A stretch of 22,961 bases of DNA from EsbW-18 sp964634615 (GCA_964634615.1 CAZWLQ010000014.1:1-22961), one strand, 5' to 3'. Counted from the first letter of the stretch, positions 13,973 to 20,497 are shown. Notes: generated by a model from the sequence alone, not told the origin. Program-made: numbers and translations.

Positions 13973-14055
13973 GCGTCGGTACTCAAGCGGTCAACGAGGG
14001 CAGACTGTAAATCTGCTGGCTTCGGCCTACGGAGGTTCGAATCCTCCCCGGCGCA
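13973..14055 (+). tRNA. tRNA-Tyr (anticodon GTA)
   Basis: The acceptor GCGTCGG/CCGGCGC, D-arm CTCAAGCGGTCAACGAG, anticodon stem-loop GCAGA-CTGTAAA-TCTGC (anticodon GTA), long variable arm typical of bacterial tyrosine tRNAs, and T-arm GGAGG-TTCGAAT-CCTCC are complete. The discriminator is A. CCA is not encoded. A terminator and structured element copy 4 follow. Confidence 0.94.
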
Positions 14056-14056
14056 C
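14038..14056. repeat. Proximal direct repeat covering the tRNA-Tyr 3' end (att-like)
   Basis: CGAATCCTCCCCGGCGCAC is identical to 14213-14231. It covers the T-loop, T-stem 3' strand, acceptor 3' strand and discriminator of tRNA-Tyr plus one base. Confidence 0.87.
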
Positions 14057-14098
14057 AAAACAAAGGAGCCCCGCAGTATGCGGGGCGACTTTTGTTTT
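14057..14098 (+). terminator. Terminator following tRNA-Tyr
   Basis: The stem GCCCCGC/GCGGGGC (14068-14074, 14080-14086) with a 5-base loop is followed by GACTTTTGTTTT. Flanking AAAACAAA (14057-14064) pairs with TTTGTTTT (14091-14098). It is nearly the same cassette as 5789-5831 after tRNA-Leu(TAG), with a compensatory change in the stem. Confidence 0.85.
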
Positions 14099-14106
14099 GC
14101 AGCAAT

Positions 14107-14212
14107 GCCGGGAGGACGAGAAGGCCGGAGCCCCGCAGCGCGGGGCGAGGCGGGGTCGACGGTACTTAGGATTTTTCGAGCAGAGCGAGTAAAATCCTTA
14201 GTAACCGGTGAC
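14107..14212 (+). repeat. tRNA-tail structured element, copy 4 (after tRNA-Tyr)
   Basis: It starts with an inverted copy of the tRNA-Tyr 3' end (14107-14126, GCCGGGAGGACGAGAAGGCC, against TGCGCCGGGGAGGATTCG in the tRNA complement). GCCGGAG follows. The first hairpin is GCCCCGC-AGC-GCGGGGC (14130-14146), then CGAGGCGGGGTCG. In the second hairpin CGGT (14160-14163) pairs with ACCG (14204-14207) and ACTTAGGATTTT pairs with AAAATCCTTAGT. GTGACCGA then runs into the direct tRNA copy at 14213-14231. It is the best preserved copy together with the one after tRNA-Cys. Confidence 0.85.
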
Positions 14213-14231
14213 CGAATCCTCCCCGGCGCAC
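14213..14231. repeat. Distal direct copy of the tRNA-Tyr 3' end (att-like)
   Basis: All 19 bases match 14038-14056, 175 bp upstream. It follows the conserved GTGAC of element copy 4 and is followed by unrelated sequence that holds the rpmG promoter. Confidence 0.87.
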
Positions 14232-14237
14232 CCGAGG

Positions 14238-14265
14238 TTGTCATCTGTCGAAAATCTGTTAAAAT
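14238..14265 (+). promoter_or_regulatory. Promoter for rpmG
   Basis: TTGTCA (14238-14243) and TAAAAT (14260-14265) are 16 bases apart. The expected transcript start falls at or next to the ATG at 14272. There is no Shine-Dalgarno, so translation is probably leaderless. Confidence 0.6.
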
Positions 14266-14271
14266 ATACCC

Positions 14272-14439
14272 ATGTCCCAAGACGCACTCATCAAACTCAA
14301 ATCCAGCAAGTCCGACCACGTCTATTACAGCCGTCGGAACAAGAAAAGCGACGGAGCCAAGAACAAAGAGCGTATGGAGCTCAAAAAGTTCGATCCGACG
14401 CTTCGCCAGCGCGTGATGTATAAGCAGGTGAAGAAATAG
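14272..14439 (+). CDS. rpmG: 50S ribosomal protein bL33
   Basis: A 55-residue protein beginning MSQDALIKLKSSKSDHVYYS. It carries the bL33 core: HVYYSRRNKKSDGAKNKERM followed by ELKKFDPTLRQRVMYKQVKK, which closely follows the family pattern FYTTTKNKR...[20 protein letters not shown]. It lacks the zinc-binding cysteine pairs of the C+ form. It is a structural component of the large subunit near the E site. The gene stands alone between the tRNA-Tyr element and a strong terminator, with its own promoter. Confidence 0.92.
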   Translation: MSQDALIKLKSSKSDHVYYSRRNKKSDGAKNKERMELKKFDPTLRQRVMYKQVKK

Positions 14440-14464
14440 CTCGTAGCATCGTTGGCTTGTAGGA

Positions 14465-14490
14465 AAAAGAGTGGCGAGAGCCACTCTTTT
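14465..14490 (+). terminator. Intrinsic terminator after rpmG
   Basis: AAAAGAGTGGC (14465-14475) and GCCACTCTTTT (14480-14490) form a perfect 11-bp stem with a GAGA tetraloop. The stem itself ends in TTTT. Confidence 0.88.
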
Positions 14491-14532
14491 GCTGTAAGTT
14501 GTTAGCTGTAAGCCCCGACGCATTGGGTTGGG

Positions 14533-14554
14533 GTCCCGACTGAAACGTCGGGAC
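14533..14554. repeat. Perfect hairpin just upstream of tRNA-Trp
   Basis: GTCCCGAC (14533-14540) and GTCGGGAC (14547-14554) pair perfectly around TGAAAC. It lies 11 bases before tRNA-Trp and may shape processing of the tRNA 5' end, or be a dispersed intergenic repeat. GCTGTAAG also occurs twice nearby (14491, 14505). Confidence 0.55.
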
Positions 14555-14564
14555 AGTCAGTTCA

Positions 14565-14635
14565 GGGTCCATAGTTCAATGGTAGAACTCCGGTCTCCAA
14601 AACCGGTGACCTAGGTTCGATTCCTAGTGGGCCCG
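14565..14635 (+). tRNA. tRNA-Trp (anticodon CCA)
   Basis: The acceptor GGGTCCA/TGGGCCC (one T-G pair), D-arm GTTCAATGGTAGAAC, anticodon stem-loop CCGGT-CTCCAAA-ACCGG (anticodon CCA) and T-arm CTAGG-TTCGATT-CCTAG give a standard 71-base tRNA with discriminator G73, typical of bacterial tRNA-Trp. The 3' CCA is not encoded. A protein gene starts 13 bases downstream, and no tail element is present. Confidence 0.94.
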
Positions 14636-14648
14636 CAGTTACATCATT

Positions 14649-15095
14649 ATGTCCACTCGCTACCGCCTTGTCATTCCGTTTCTCATTTTGCTCGGCACTG
14701 TTTTGGGTTTGTGGGCTTTTTCTCACAAACCTCGGGTTGTTCCACTTGTGGTGGGGGACGAAGAATTTGCTGTTGAAGTTGTCGATACACCGTTGAGCCG
14801 GGCACAAGGCTTGGGTGGCCGCGAGGGCCTCGCCACATCGACGGGGATGCTCTTTGTCTTTGAAGAGCCCGATAGCTACTCTTTTTGGATGAAGGACATG
14901 GTCTTTCCGATTGACATTATCTGGATAGATACCGATTGGTGCGTTGTAAATGTTGCATACAACGTCTCACCCGACACATACCCCGACCATTTCACTCCAT
15001 CGGGCAAAGCATCCTTTGTTCTTGAGGTAAATGCTGGTGTTGCGGCGTCAAAAAACATCGATGCTTCCTACTGTTTTCGGCCACCACTCATTTGA
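14649..15095 (+). CDS. DUF192 family exported or membrane-anchored protein
   Basis: A 148-residue protein with one N-terminal hydrophobic helix (about 7-24) and a DUF192 domain. The pattern is VEVVDTPLSRAQGLGGREGLATSTGMLFVFEEPDSYSFWMKDMVFPIDIIWID, followed by the late FVLEVNAGVAASKNI. The family is small and extracytoplasmic, and its biochemical role is not settled. The ATG lies 13 bases after tRNA-Trp with no Shine-Dalgarno and no room for a promoter. Its message is probably made by cleavage of a tRNA-Trp read-through transcript. A glycine replaces the M-F often seen in the GLM-R motif (GLGGREGL). Confidence 0.85.
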   Translation: MSTRYRLVIPFLILLGTVLGLWAFSHKPRVVPLVVGDEEFAVEVVDTPLSRAQGLGGREGLATSTGMLFVFEEPDSYSFWMKDMVFPIDIIWIDTDWCVVNVAYNVSPDTYPDHFTPSGKASFVLEVNAGVAASKNIDASYCFRPPLI

Positions 15096-15163
15096 GCCCA
15101 CACAGGGAGAGTGTAAAGACTAGACGGTTTTTTTCTTTCATACCGTAAAGGGATATTCTTGGG

Positions 15164-15184
15164 TTATCCACCGTGTTTTCCACC
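15164..15184 (+). promoter_or_regulatory. Tandem DnaA-box-like sites upstream of nrdA
   Basis: TTATCCACC (15164-15172) and TTTTCCACC (15176-15184) repeat at a 12-base interval. The first matches the DnaA box TTATCCACA at eight of nine positions. DnaA boxes in the nrdAB promoter are known from E. coli. The analogy here is inference. No clear NrdR box pair is seen. Confidence 0.4.
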
Positions 15185-15195
15185 GCATGCATCGC

Positions 15196-15201
15196 TACAA
15201 T
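15196..15201 (+). promoter_or_regulatory. Candidate -10 box for nrdAB
   Basis: TACAAT is near consensus. Its -35 region overlaps the second DnaA-box-like site and is weak. A start near 15208 gives a leader of about 32 bases with no Shine-Dalgarno. Confidence 0.4.
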
Positions 15202-15239
15202 AGTGGGGCACTTTTATAAGCAGTATCTTTCTTGTCCCC

Positions 15240-18122
15240 ATGCATCCAACCCTCAAACAGATCCGCAAGCGCACTGGCCAGATTGTCCCCTTTGATGAAT
15301 CGAAGATTCAGAATGCAGTACAAAAAGCGTTCTTCGATATCTTTGCAGAACAGCGTGTGCGCGATGCTGAAGCGGTGACGAATCTTGTTGCGGCGGATCT
15401 TGATGAACGAAGTCGTTCTGTTGGGGATACGTACATTCCATCAGTCGAAGAAGTGCAAGATCTCGTTGAACGGGCGCTTATGCAGACGGGTTTCTATGCT
15501 GTTGCTAAGGCATACATCGTGTATCGCTACGAGCACGCAAAGCTTCGACAAGAAAAACAAGAAGAAGTGCAAGAGAAGATTGAGAACCGGGAGTTCATCG
15601 TCTCAATCCCTGGCGGTGGGCACATGTCAATCACGCGAGACTTTATGGCAACAATGTTTCGCAAATCGGCACGCGGTATCGAAAAGGATATTGATGTTGG
15701 CGCGCTCGTCGAACAAGCTGAACGCGAGATGTATGAGGGCATGTCGATGCGTGACGTAACACACACGATTGCGCTCGTTGCGCGTTCGTTTATTGAGCGA
15801 GACACCGCGTACTCACTCTTTGCATCGCGTCTCGCTCTCGAGCTTTCTGTTTATCCAGACATGATGGAGATGACGGACCCGTCGGATCCTCGTTTCGTCC
15901 CTGCGTACCAAAACGGATTCATCGCGACTATCGCAAAGGGTGTTGAGCTCAAACTTCTCGACCCACGCATGGCTTCGTTCGATCTTCCACGTCTTGCTGC
16001 GACGCTCGTTCCTGAACGTGATGATCTTCTCCGATACCTCGGCACGTCGACGCTCATGGATCGTTATCTCATTCGTGATAAGCGTGACCGCACGAGGAGC
16101 ATCTTCCTCGAAGCTCCGCAGATGATGTGGATGCGGGTTGCGATGGGCCTCGCGCTTCTTGAGGAGCACAAGGATGACCGCGCAATCGAGTTCTACCACC
16201 TCATGTCTCAGCTTCGCTACATCCCTTCGACACCAACGCTTTTCAATGCTGGTACACCTCACTCACAGCTTTCGTCGTGTTATCTCGGTGTTGTTGGTGA
16301 TGACCTCCACAGTATCTTCAAATCGTACGAAGACTACTCGCACATGGCCAAGTTTGATGGTGGTGTTGGCTATAGCTGGACGAAGCTCCGTGCCACAGGT
16401 GCTCGCGTCAAATCGACCGGTGTCGATAGTAATGGTGCTATTCCATTCCTCAAGATTCTTGACTCGACTGTTGTTTGTATCAACCGAAGTGGTCGTCGTC
16501 GCGGTGCCTGTGCCGTCTACCTCGAACCGTGGCATGCGGACATCGAAGATTTCATTGAGCTCCGCAAAAACACGGGAGACGAGCGTCGTCGTACACACGA
16601 CACAAACACCGCGCTGTGGATTCCTGACGAATTCATGAAGCGTGTTCGTGATGATCAGCCATGGACACTCTTTTCTCCAGATGAAACACCAGACCTTCCC
16701 GAACTTTTTGGTGCGGCATTTAGCAAGCGGTACGCCGAGTACGAAGAAAAAGCAAAACGTGGTGAGATGCGTATCGCTCGCGAGATTCGCGCAAAGGATT
16801 TGTGGAAGCGTGTCCTAACGCAACTCTTCGAGACCGGTCACCCATGGGTGACGTTCAAAGATAGCTCAAACGTTCGCAGTCCTCAGGACCACGTTGGTAC
16901 CATCCACAACTCGAACCTCTGCACAGAGATTACACTCAACAACGCTCCCGATGACGAGGTTGCGGTCTGTAACCTTGGTTCAATCAACCTCATGACGCAC
17001 ATGGTTGATGGCAAACTCGACGAGGCTCGTATCAAGGAGACTGCAACGTTGGCGATGCGCATGCTCGATAACGTTGTTGACCTCAACTACTATCCGATTC
17101 CCGAAACAAGAAAGTCGAACATGCGTCACCGTCCGGTGGGACTTGGAATCATGGGTTTCCAAGACGCACTCTTTCTTCAGAACATCTCGTTTGATTCCGA
17201 AGAGACGGTCCGCTTTGCTGATGAGAGTATGGAGATGATTTCGTACTACGCGATTCTCGCATCTGCCGAACTTGCGCGTGAACGCGGTGCCTACGAAACA
17301 TTCAAGGACTCCAAGTGGGATCGTGGCATTTTTCCAGTTGATACACTTGATGTCCTCGAAAAGGAACGAGGTGAAACAATCCCGCTGTCGCGCACAGAGA
17401 AGCTCAACTGGACACCGGTGCGTGAGGCAGTCAAGAAATACGGCATGCGTAACAGCAACTGTATGGCCATGGCGCCAACAGCGACAATCGCCAACATCGC
17501 AGGTTGTTCACCGACCATTGAACCGATCTACAAGAACATCTACGTGAAGGCGAACATCAGTGGTGACTTTATCGTGATGAACGACTACCTCATCGAGGAT
17601 CTCAAGAAGGAGGGCTTGTGGAATCACGAGATGCTCGAAATCATCAAGGGTGCTGACGGCAATCTTGACCTTGTTTCGTCAATTCCCACATGGATCAAAG
17701 AGAAGCACAAGGAGGTCTTTGCCATCGATCCACTCCATCTCGTTCGTGTTGCTGCACATCGGGCAAAATGGGTCGACCAGAGTCAGTCGTTCAATGTGTT
17801 CTTTTCGGGCACGTCGGGAGCTAAGCTTTCGGAGGTATACCACGAGGCGTGGAAGTTGGGTATGAAGACCACCTATTACCTCCGCACACTTGGCGCTTCA
17901 TCAGTCGAAAAGAGCACCGTCGAACTCGGAAAGCAGCAGGCAACGCCAAAGATTGAGCGCACCATCGCTCAGGAAGCGGTCGAGAATATCAGGGCTGAGA
18001 TTGCGGCCACTGCCGTCGAACCAAATCCGGCGTTTGCTATGGTGTCAGCAACACCGATGCCAGCAAAGCCGGTGCTTCAGCTCTGTAAACTCGACGATCC
18101 GGAGTGCCTATCTTGTCAGTAG
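15240..18122 (+). CDS. nrdA: Ribonucleoside-diphosphate reductase, class I large subunit
   Basis: A 960-residue R1 subunit that reduces ribonucleotides to deoxyribonucleotides with NrdB. An ATP-cone occupies about residues 3-95 (KRTGQIVPFDESKIQNAVQKA), giving dATP/ATP allosteric control. The catalytic site is complete: C347 in LSSCYLG, N559-C561-E563 in NSNLCTEI, and C577 in VAVCNLGSINL as the redox partner. Radical-transfer tyrosines 879-880 lie in TTYYLRTLGAS. The C-terminal shuttle pair is C956 and C959 (ECLSCQ). MAPTATIANIAGCSPTIEP is the conserved substrate-phosphate region. The partner nrdB lies 84 bases downstream. There is no Shine-Dalgarno before the ATG. The large size matches the Chlamydia-type class Ic system. 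Confidence 0.96.
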   Translation: MHPTLKQIRKRTGQIVPFDESKIQNAVQKAFFDIFAEQRVRDAEAVTNLVAADLDERSRSVGDTYIPSVEEVQDLVERALMQTGFYAVAKAYIVYRYEHAKLRQEKQEEVQEKIENREFIVSIPGGGHMSITRDFMATMFRKSARGIEKDIDVGALVEQAEREMYEGMSMRDVTHTIALVARSFIERDTAYSLFASRLALELSVYPDMMEMTDPSDPRFVPAYQNGFIATIAKGVELKLLDPRMASFDLPRLAATLVPERDDLLRYLGTSTLMDRYLIRDKRDRTRSIFLEAPQMMWMRVAMGLALLEEHKDDRAIEFYHLMSQLRYIPSTPTLFNAGTPHSQLSSCYLGVVGDDLHSIFKSYEDYSHMAKFDGGVGYSWTKLRATGARVKSTGVDSNGAIPFLKILDSTVVCINRSGRRRGACAVYLEPWHADIEDFIELRKNTGDERRRTHDTNTALWIPDEFMKRVRDDQPWTLFSPDETPDLPELFGAAFSKRYAEYEEKAKRGEMRIAREIRAKDLWKRVLTQLFETGHPWVTFKDSSNVRSPQDHVGTIHNSNLCTEITLNNAPDDEVAVCNLGSINLMTHMVDGKLDEARIKETATLAMRMLDNVVDLNYYPIPETRKSNMRHRPVGLGIMGFQDALFLQNISFDSEETVRFADESMEMISYYAILASAELARERGAYETFKDSKWDRGIFPVDTLDVLEKERGETIPLSRTEKLNWTPVREAVKKYGMRNSNCMAMAPTATIANIAGCSPTIEPIYKNIYVKANISGDFIVMNDYLIEDLKKEGLWNHEMLEIIKGADGNLDLVSSIPTWIKEKHKEVFAIDPLHLVRVAAHRAKWVDQSQSFNVFFSGTSGAKLSEVYHEAWKLGMKTTYYLRTLGASSVEKSTVELGKQQATPKIERTIAQEAVENIRAEIAATAVEPNPAFAMVSATPMPAKPVLQLCKLDDPECLSCQ

Positions 18123-18194
18123 ATTGGTTCGTTGGTTCATTTGTTGAAATGTGACGAATGATTTACCAACGAACTAAAGAACTAATTAACCAAT
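18123..18194. repeat. Inverted repeat between nrdA and nrdB
   Basis: GTTCGTTGGT (18127-18136) and ACCAACGAAC (18165-18174) are perfect complements with a 28-base loop. ATTGGTT (18123-18129) can alternatively pair with AACCAAT (18188-18194). It may be an intra-operon hairpin adjusting nrdB expression. Confidence 0.5.
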
Positions 18195-18206
18195 AAACTT
18201 TTTACC

Positions 18207-19214
18207 GTGACCAAAAAACAGATTCTCAACGCATCAGGCGTTGACCCAAACAAGATTCTTCCACTTACATATCCATGGGCTCGCCAATACTACAAAACTG
18301 GTGTTGCCAACAACTGGGTGCCCGAAGAAGTCTCGATGCAGCTCGACGTGGAAACATGGAAAGCAGAAGGGGAGAAGGGTCTCACCGAAGACGAGCGTCG
18401 TATGGTGCTCTACAACCTTGGCTTCTTCTCGACCGCCGAATCGCTCACAGCCAACAACATCGTGCTCGCAATCTATCGCCACATCACCAACCCTGAGTGT
18501 CGTCAGTACCTTCTTCGTCAAGCATACGAAGAGGCGGTTCACACTGACACGTTCATCTATTGTTGTGACACGCTCGGCCTTCAGCCTGATGAGATTTACA
18601 CGATGTATCAGACGATTCCGTCCATCAAAGACAAAGATGATTTTGTGGTCAATATGACAACATCGGTGTTTGACCCTGGATTCGAAACAAAGACCCCCGA
18701 ACAAATCCAGCGCTTTGTGCACGACCTCGTCGGTTACTACGTCATCATGGAGGGACTCTTCTTCTACGCTGGGTTCGCGATGATGCTCTCGATGCTTCGT
18801 CGACACAAAATGGTTGGTATCGGCGAGCAATTCCAGTTCATTCTCCGCGACGAGACGGTTCACCTCGCATTTGGTTCTGAGCTTATCAATACCATCGTTG
18901 CTGAAAATCCTGAAATCTGGACTGAAAGCTTCAAGTCAGATATTACAGAAAAGATTAAGCATGCCGTTGATCTTGAGAAGCGCTATGCATACGAGGCGCT
19001 TCCAAAAGGCATCGTTGGTCTCACGCCTCAGTCGATTTCCGAATACCTCGAACACATCGCCGATCGCCGTCTCGAACGCATTAACCTCAAAGCCGTCTAC
19101 GGTACCAAGAACCCATTCCCATGGATGAGCGAAATCATTGACGCTCGCAAAGAAAAGAACTTCTTTGAGACACGCGTCAACGAATACAAGACCGGAGGTC
19201 AGTTGGAGTGGTAG
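18207..19214 (+). CDS. nrdB: Ribonucleoside-diphosphate reductase small subunit, class Ic (Mn/Fe-type)
   Basis: A 335-residue R2 protein starting at GTG 18207. All six metal ligands are present: E78, E109, H112, E182, E216, H219. Two features mark class Ic, known from Chlamydia trachomatis. The first ligand is Glu (FFSTAESL) rather than Asp. The position of the radical tyrosine is Phe (F116 in AVHTDTFIY), with Y118 conserved two residues later. Every one of these residues sits 11 positions earlier than in the C. trachomatis protein, and the C-terminal end (NPFPWMSE, KNFFETRVNEYKTGGQLEW) is also very similar. By analogy it uses a Mn(IV)/Fe(III) cofactor instead of a tyrosyl radical. Y327 is the likely tail tyrosine of radical transfer. 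Confidence 0.95.
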   Translation: MTKKQILNASGVDPNKILPLTYPWARQYYKTGVANNWVPEEVSMQLDVETWKAEGEKGLTEDERRMVLYNLGFFSTAESLTANNIVLAIYRHITNPECRQYLLRQAYEEAVHTDTFIYCCDTLGLQPDEIYTMYQTIPSIKDKDDFVVNMTTSVFDPGFETKTPEQIQRFVHDLVGYYVIMEGLFFYAGFAMMLSMLRRHKMVGIGEQFQFILRDETVHLAFGSELINTIVAENPEIWTESFKSDITEKIKHAVDLEKRYAYEALPKGIVGLTPQSISEYLEHIADRRLERINLKAVYGTKNPFPWMSEIIDARKEKNFFETRVNEYKTGGQLEW

Positions 19215-19226
19215 TCTTTCTTGATA

Positions 19227-20009
19227 ATGACTTCATCAAAAGGTAATCAAATAGCTCATATTCGTGAGCGCATAGTTCGTGTAATTGCTCAGTATCAAAA
19301 TGGCAATTGTGCTACAGGAACAGGATTCTTCATTAGTAGTGGAGGGGATCTTTTAACGTGTTTTCATGTTGTTTTTGGTTCTGAATTACGGAATATTCGC
19401 ACAAATCCAGTATATGTTTCGACTGTCGGTGCGGATGAACATTCAAAACTAGAAAACTTTTTTAATGGAGTAATTTCTTTCATAGAAGTTGAATTTTCTA
19501 ATGGAATAAAGAGAAGGGCCAAATTAAAAGCTTTTGATGAATTTCATGATGCGGTACTTCTAGAACTTGAGGAAAGTTTTGAAACACCCTTTTTAAAACT
19601 TTCTCTCGACTATCTTCCTGAATATGATGAGGCTGTATTCTTTTGTGGATTTCAGTTGGCAGCAGGCTATTTAAATTCAAAGGAATACCCGTTTGCTACG
19701 AATAGAGGAATAGTCTCTTCTTTTCCTGAGGTTGTTGTGGGAGGAGAAAAATATGTTCATATCCAACTCAACTCAATTAACTTAGGAGGAAATAGTGGTG
19801 CTCCACTTTTTCTTCAAGGAGAAAAAGACGTAATTGGGATTGTAAATGGAAATATGCTTTGGGGTAATGATAATCTTGCTTTTGTGAATAAAATTGGTGG
19901 AGTTCCGGCGTTTAATCAAGGCTCTTTCAGAGTTCCGCTTAGTATTGCTTTCGTTACCCCAATAAAACTTATAAAAGAAAAAACTAAACTTTTGGATCAC
20001 ATCAATTAA
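19227..20009 (+). CDS. Trypsin-like serine peptidase, cytoplasmic, A+T-rich
   Basis: A 260-residue protein from ATG 19227; an in-frame TTG at 19221 would add two residues. The chymotrypsin-fold motifs are intact: GTGFFISSGGDLLTCFHVV with H47, FHDAVLLEL with D108, and LGGNSGAPLF with nucleophile S190, followed by KDVIGIVNG. There is no signal peptide, membrane helix or PDZ domain, so it is likely a free-standing cytoplasmic protease. Base composition is clearly more A+T-rich than the genes around it, suggesting recent acquisition. It lies 12 bases after nrdB without a Shine-Dalgarno. Such stand-alone trypsin-like proteases often accompany defence genes, but no partner is in view. Confidence 0.82.
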   Translation: MTSSKGNQIAHIRERIVRVIAQYQNGNCATGTGFFISSGGDLLTCFHVVFGSELRNIRTNPVYVSTVGADEHSKLENFFNGVISFIEVEFSNGIKRRAKLKAFDEFHDAVLLELEESFETPFLKLSLDYLPEYDEAVFFCGFQLAAGYLNSKEYPFATNRGIVSSFPEVVVGGEKYVHIQLNSINLGGNSGAPLFLQGEKDVIGIVNGNMLWGNDNLAFVNKIGGVPAFNQGSFRVPLSIAFVTPIKLIKEKTKLLDHIN

Positions 20010-20023
20010 TTTGATTGCATTTA

Positions 20024-20052
20024 TTGCTACTTCACATACTTTGATGTATAAT
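20024..20052 (+). promoter_or_regulatory. Promoter for rnpB
   Basis: TATAAT (20047-20052) matches the consensus, with TTGCTA (20024-20029) 17 bases upstream. The predicted start, about seven bases past the -10 box, is where the P1 stem of the RNA begins (20059). Confidence 0.75.
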
Positions 20053-20058
20053 AAAAAA

Positions 20059-20483
20059 GGTTCGTATCGGGTATCTGCGCCCCGCCTTTGGTGGGGTGAG
20101 GAAAGTCCGAACACGTACATTCGCAAGGATGTAGGAGGGTAGCGGGTAACGCCCGCCGTGCGCGAGCATAGAGGTGCGAGCAGAAACGCCCGATTTCGAA
20201 AGGATAGGGATTCCCCAGTGGAATGTCTCATTGGCAACAATGAGTTGAAACGGCAAAATCCTTACCTACGTGCAAGGCCGTGCCGGCCCAGGGCCGGAGT
20301 GCCGCTTGAGGTGGTGAGCAATCATCATCCTAGATACATGGATACCCCTTCTTCGCGATTACGCTACGAAGGGCAGGCCCTCCTTCGAGGATACGTTCTT
20401 CACAGAACGCTTTCCCAAAAGAAAGGACCTGTCCTACGAAGCTTCAGCGAAGTAGGACAGAATTCGGCTTATAGATACGAACC
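20059..20483 (+). ncRNA. rnpB: RNase P RNA
   Basis: The catalytic RNA that matures tRNA 5' ends. The 5' and 3' ends pair as P1 (GGTTCGTAT at 20059-20067 with ATACGAACC at 20475-20483). The 5' universally conserved block is GAGGAAAGTCCGAACAC, and the 3' block is ACAGAATTCGGCTTATAG; these form P4. The internal GTTGAAACGGC and GTGCAAGGCCG segments are also typical. At about 425 bases it is somewhat longer than E. coli RNase P RNA. The extra length includes two long hairpins near 20350-20460, one of them the perfect TGTCCTAC/GTAGGACA stem just before the 3' conserved block. Confidence 0.95.
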
Positions 20484-20497
20484 ATATAGATTTTATG

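Noticed and set aside
15100..15239. NrdR box pair upstream of nrdA
   Set aside because: No pair of ACA-rich palindromic 16-mers at the expected spacing could be found.
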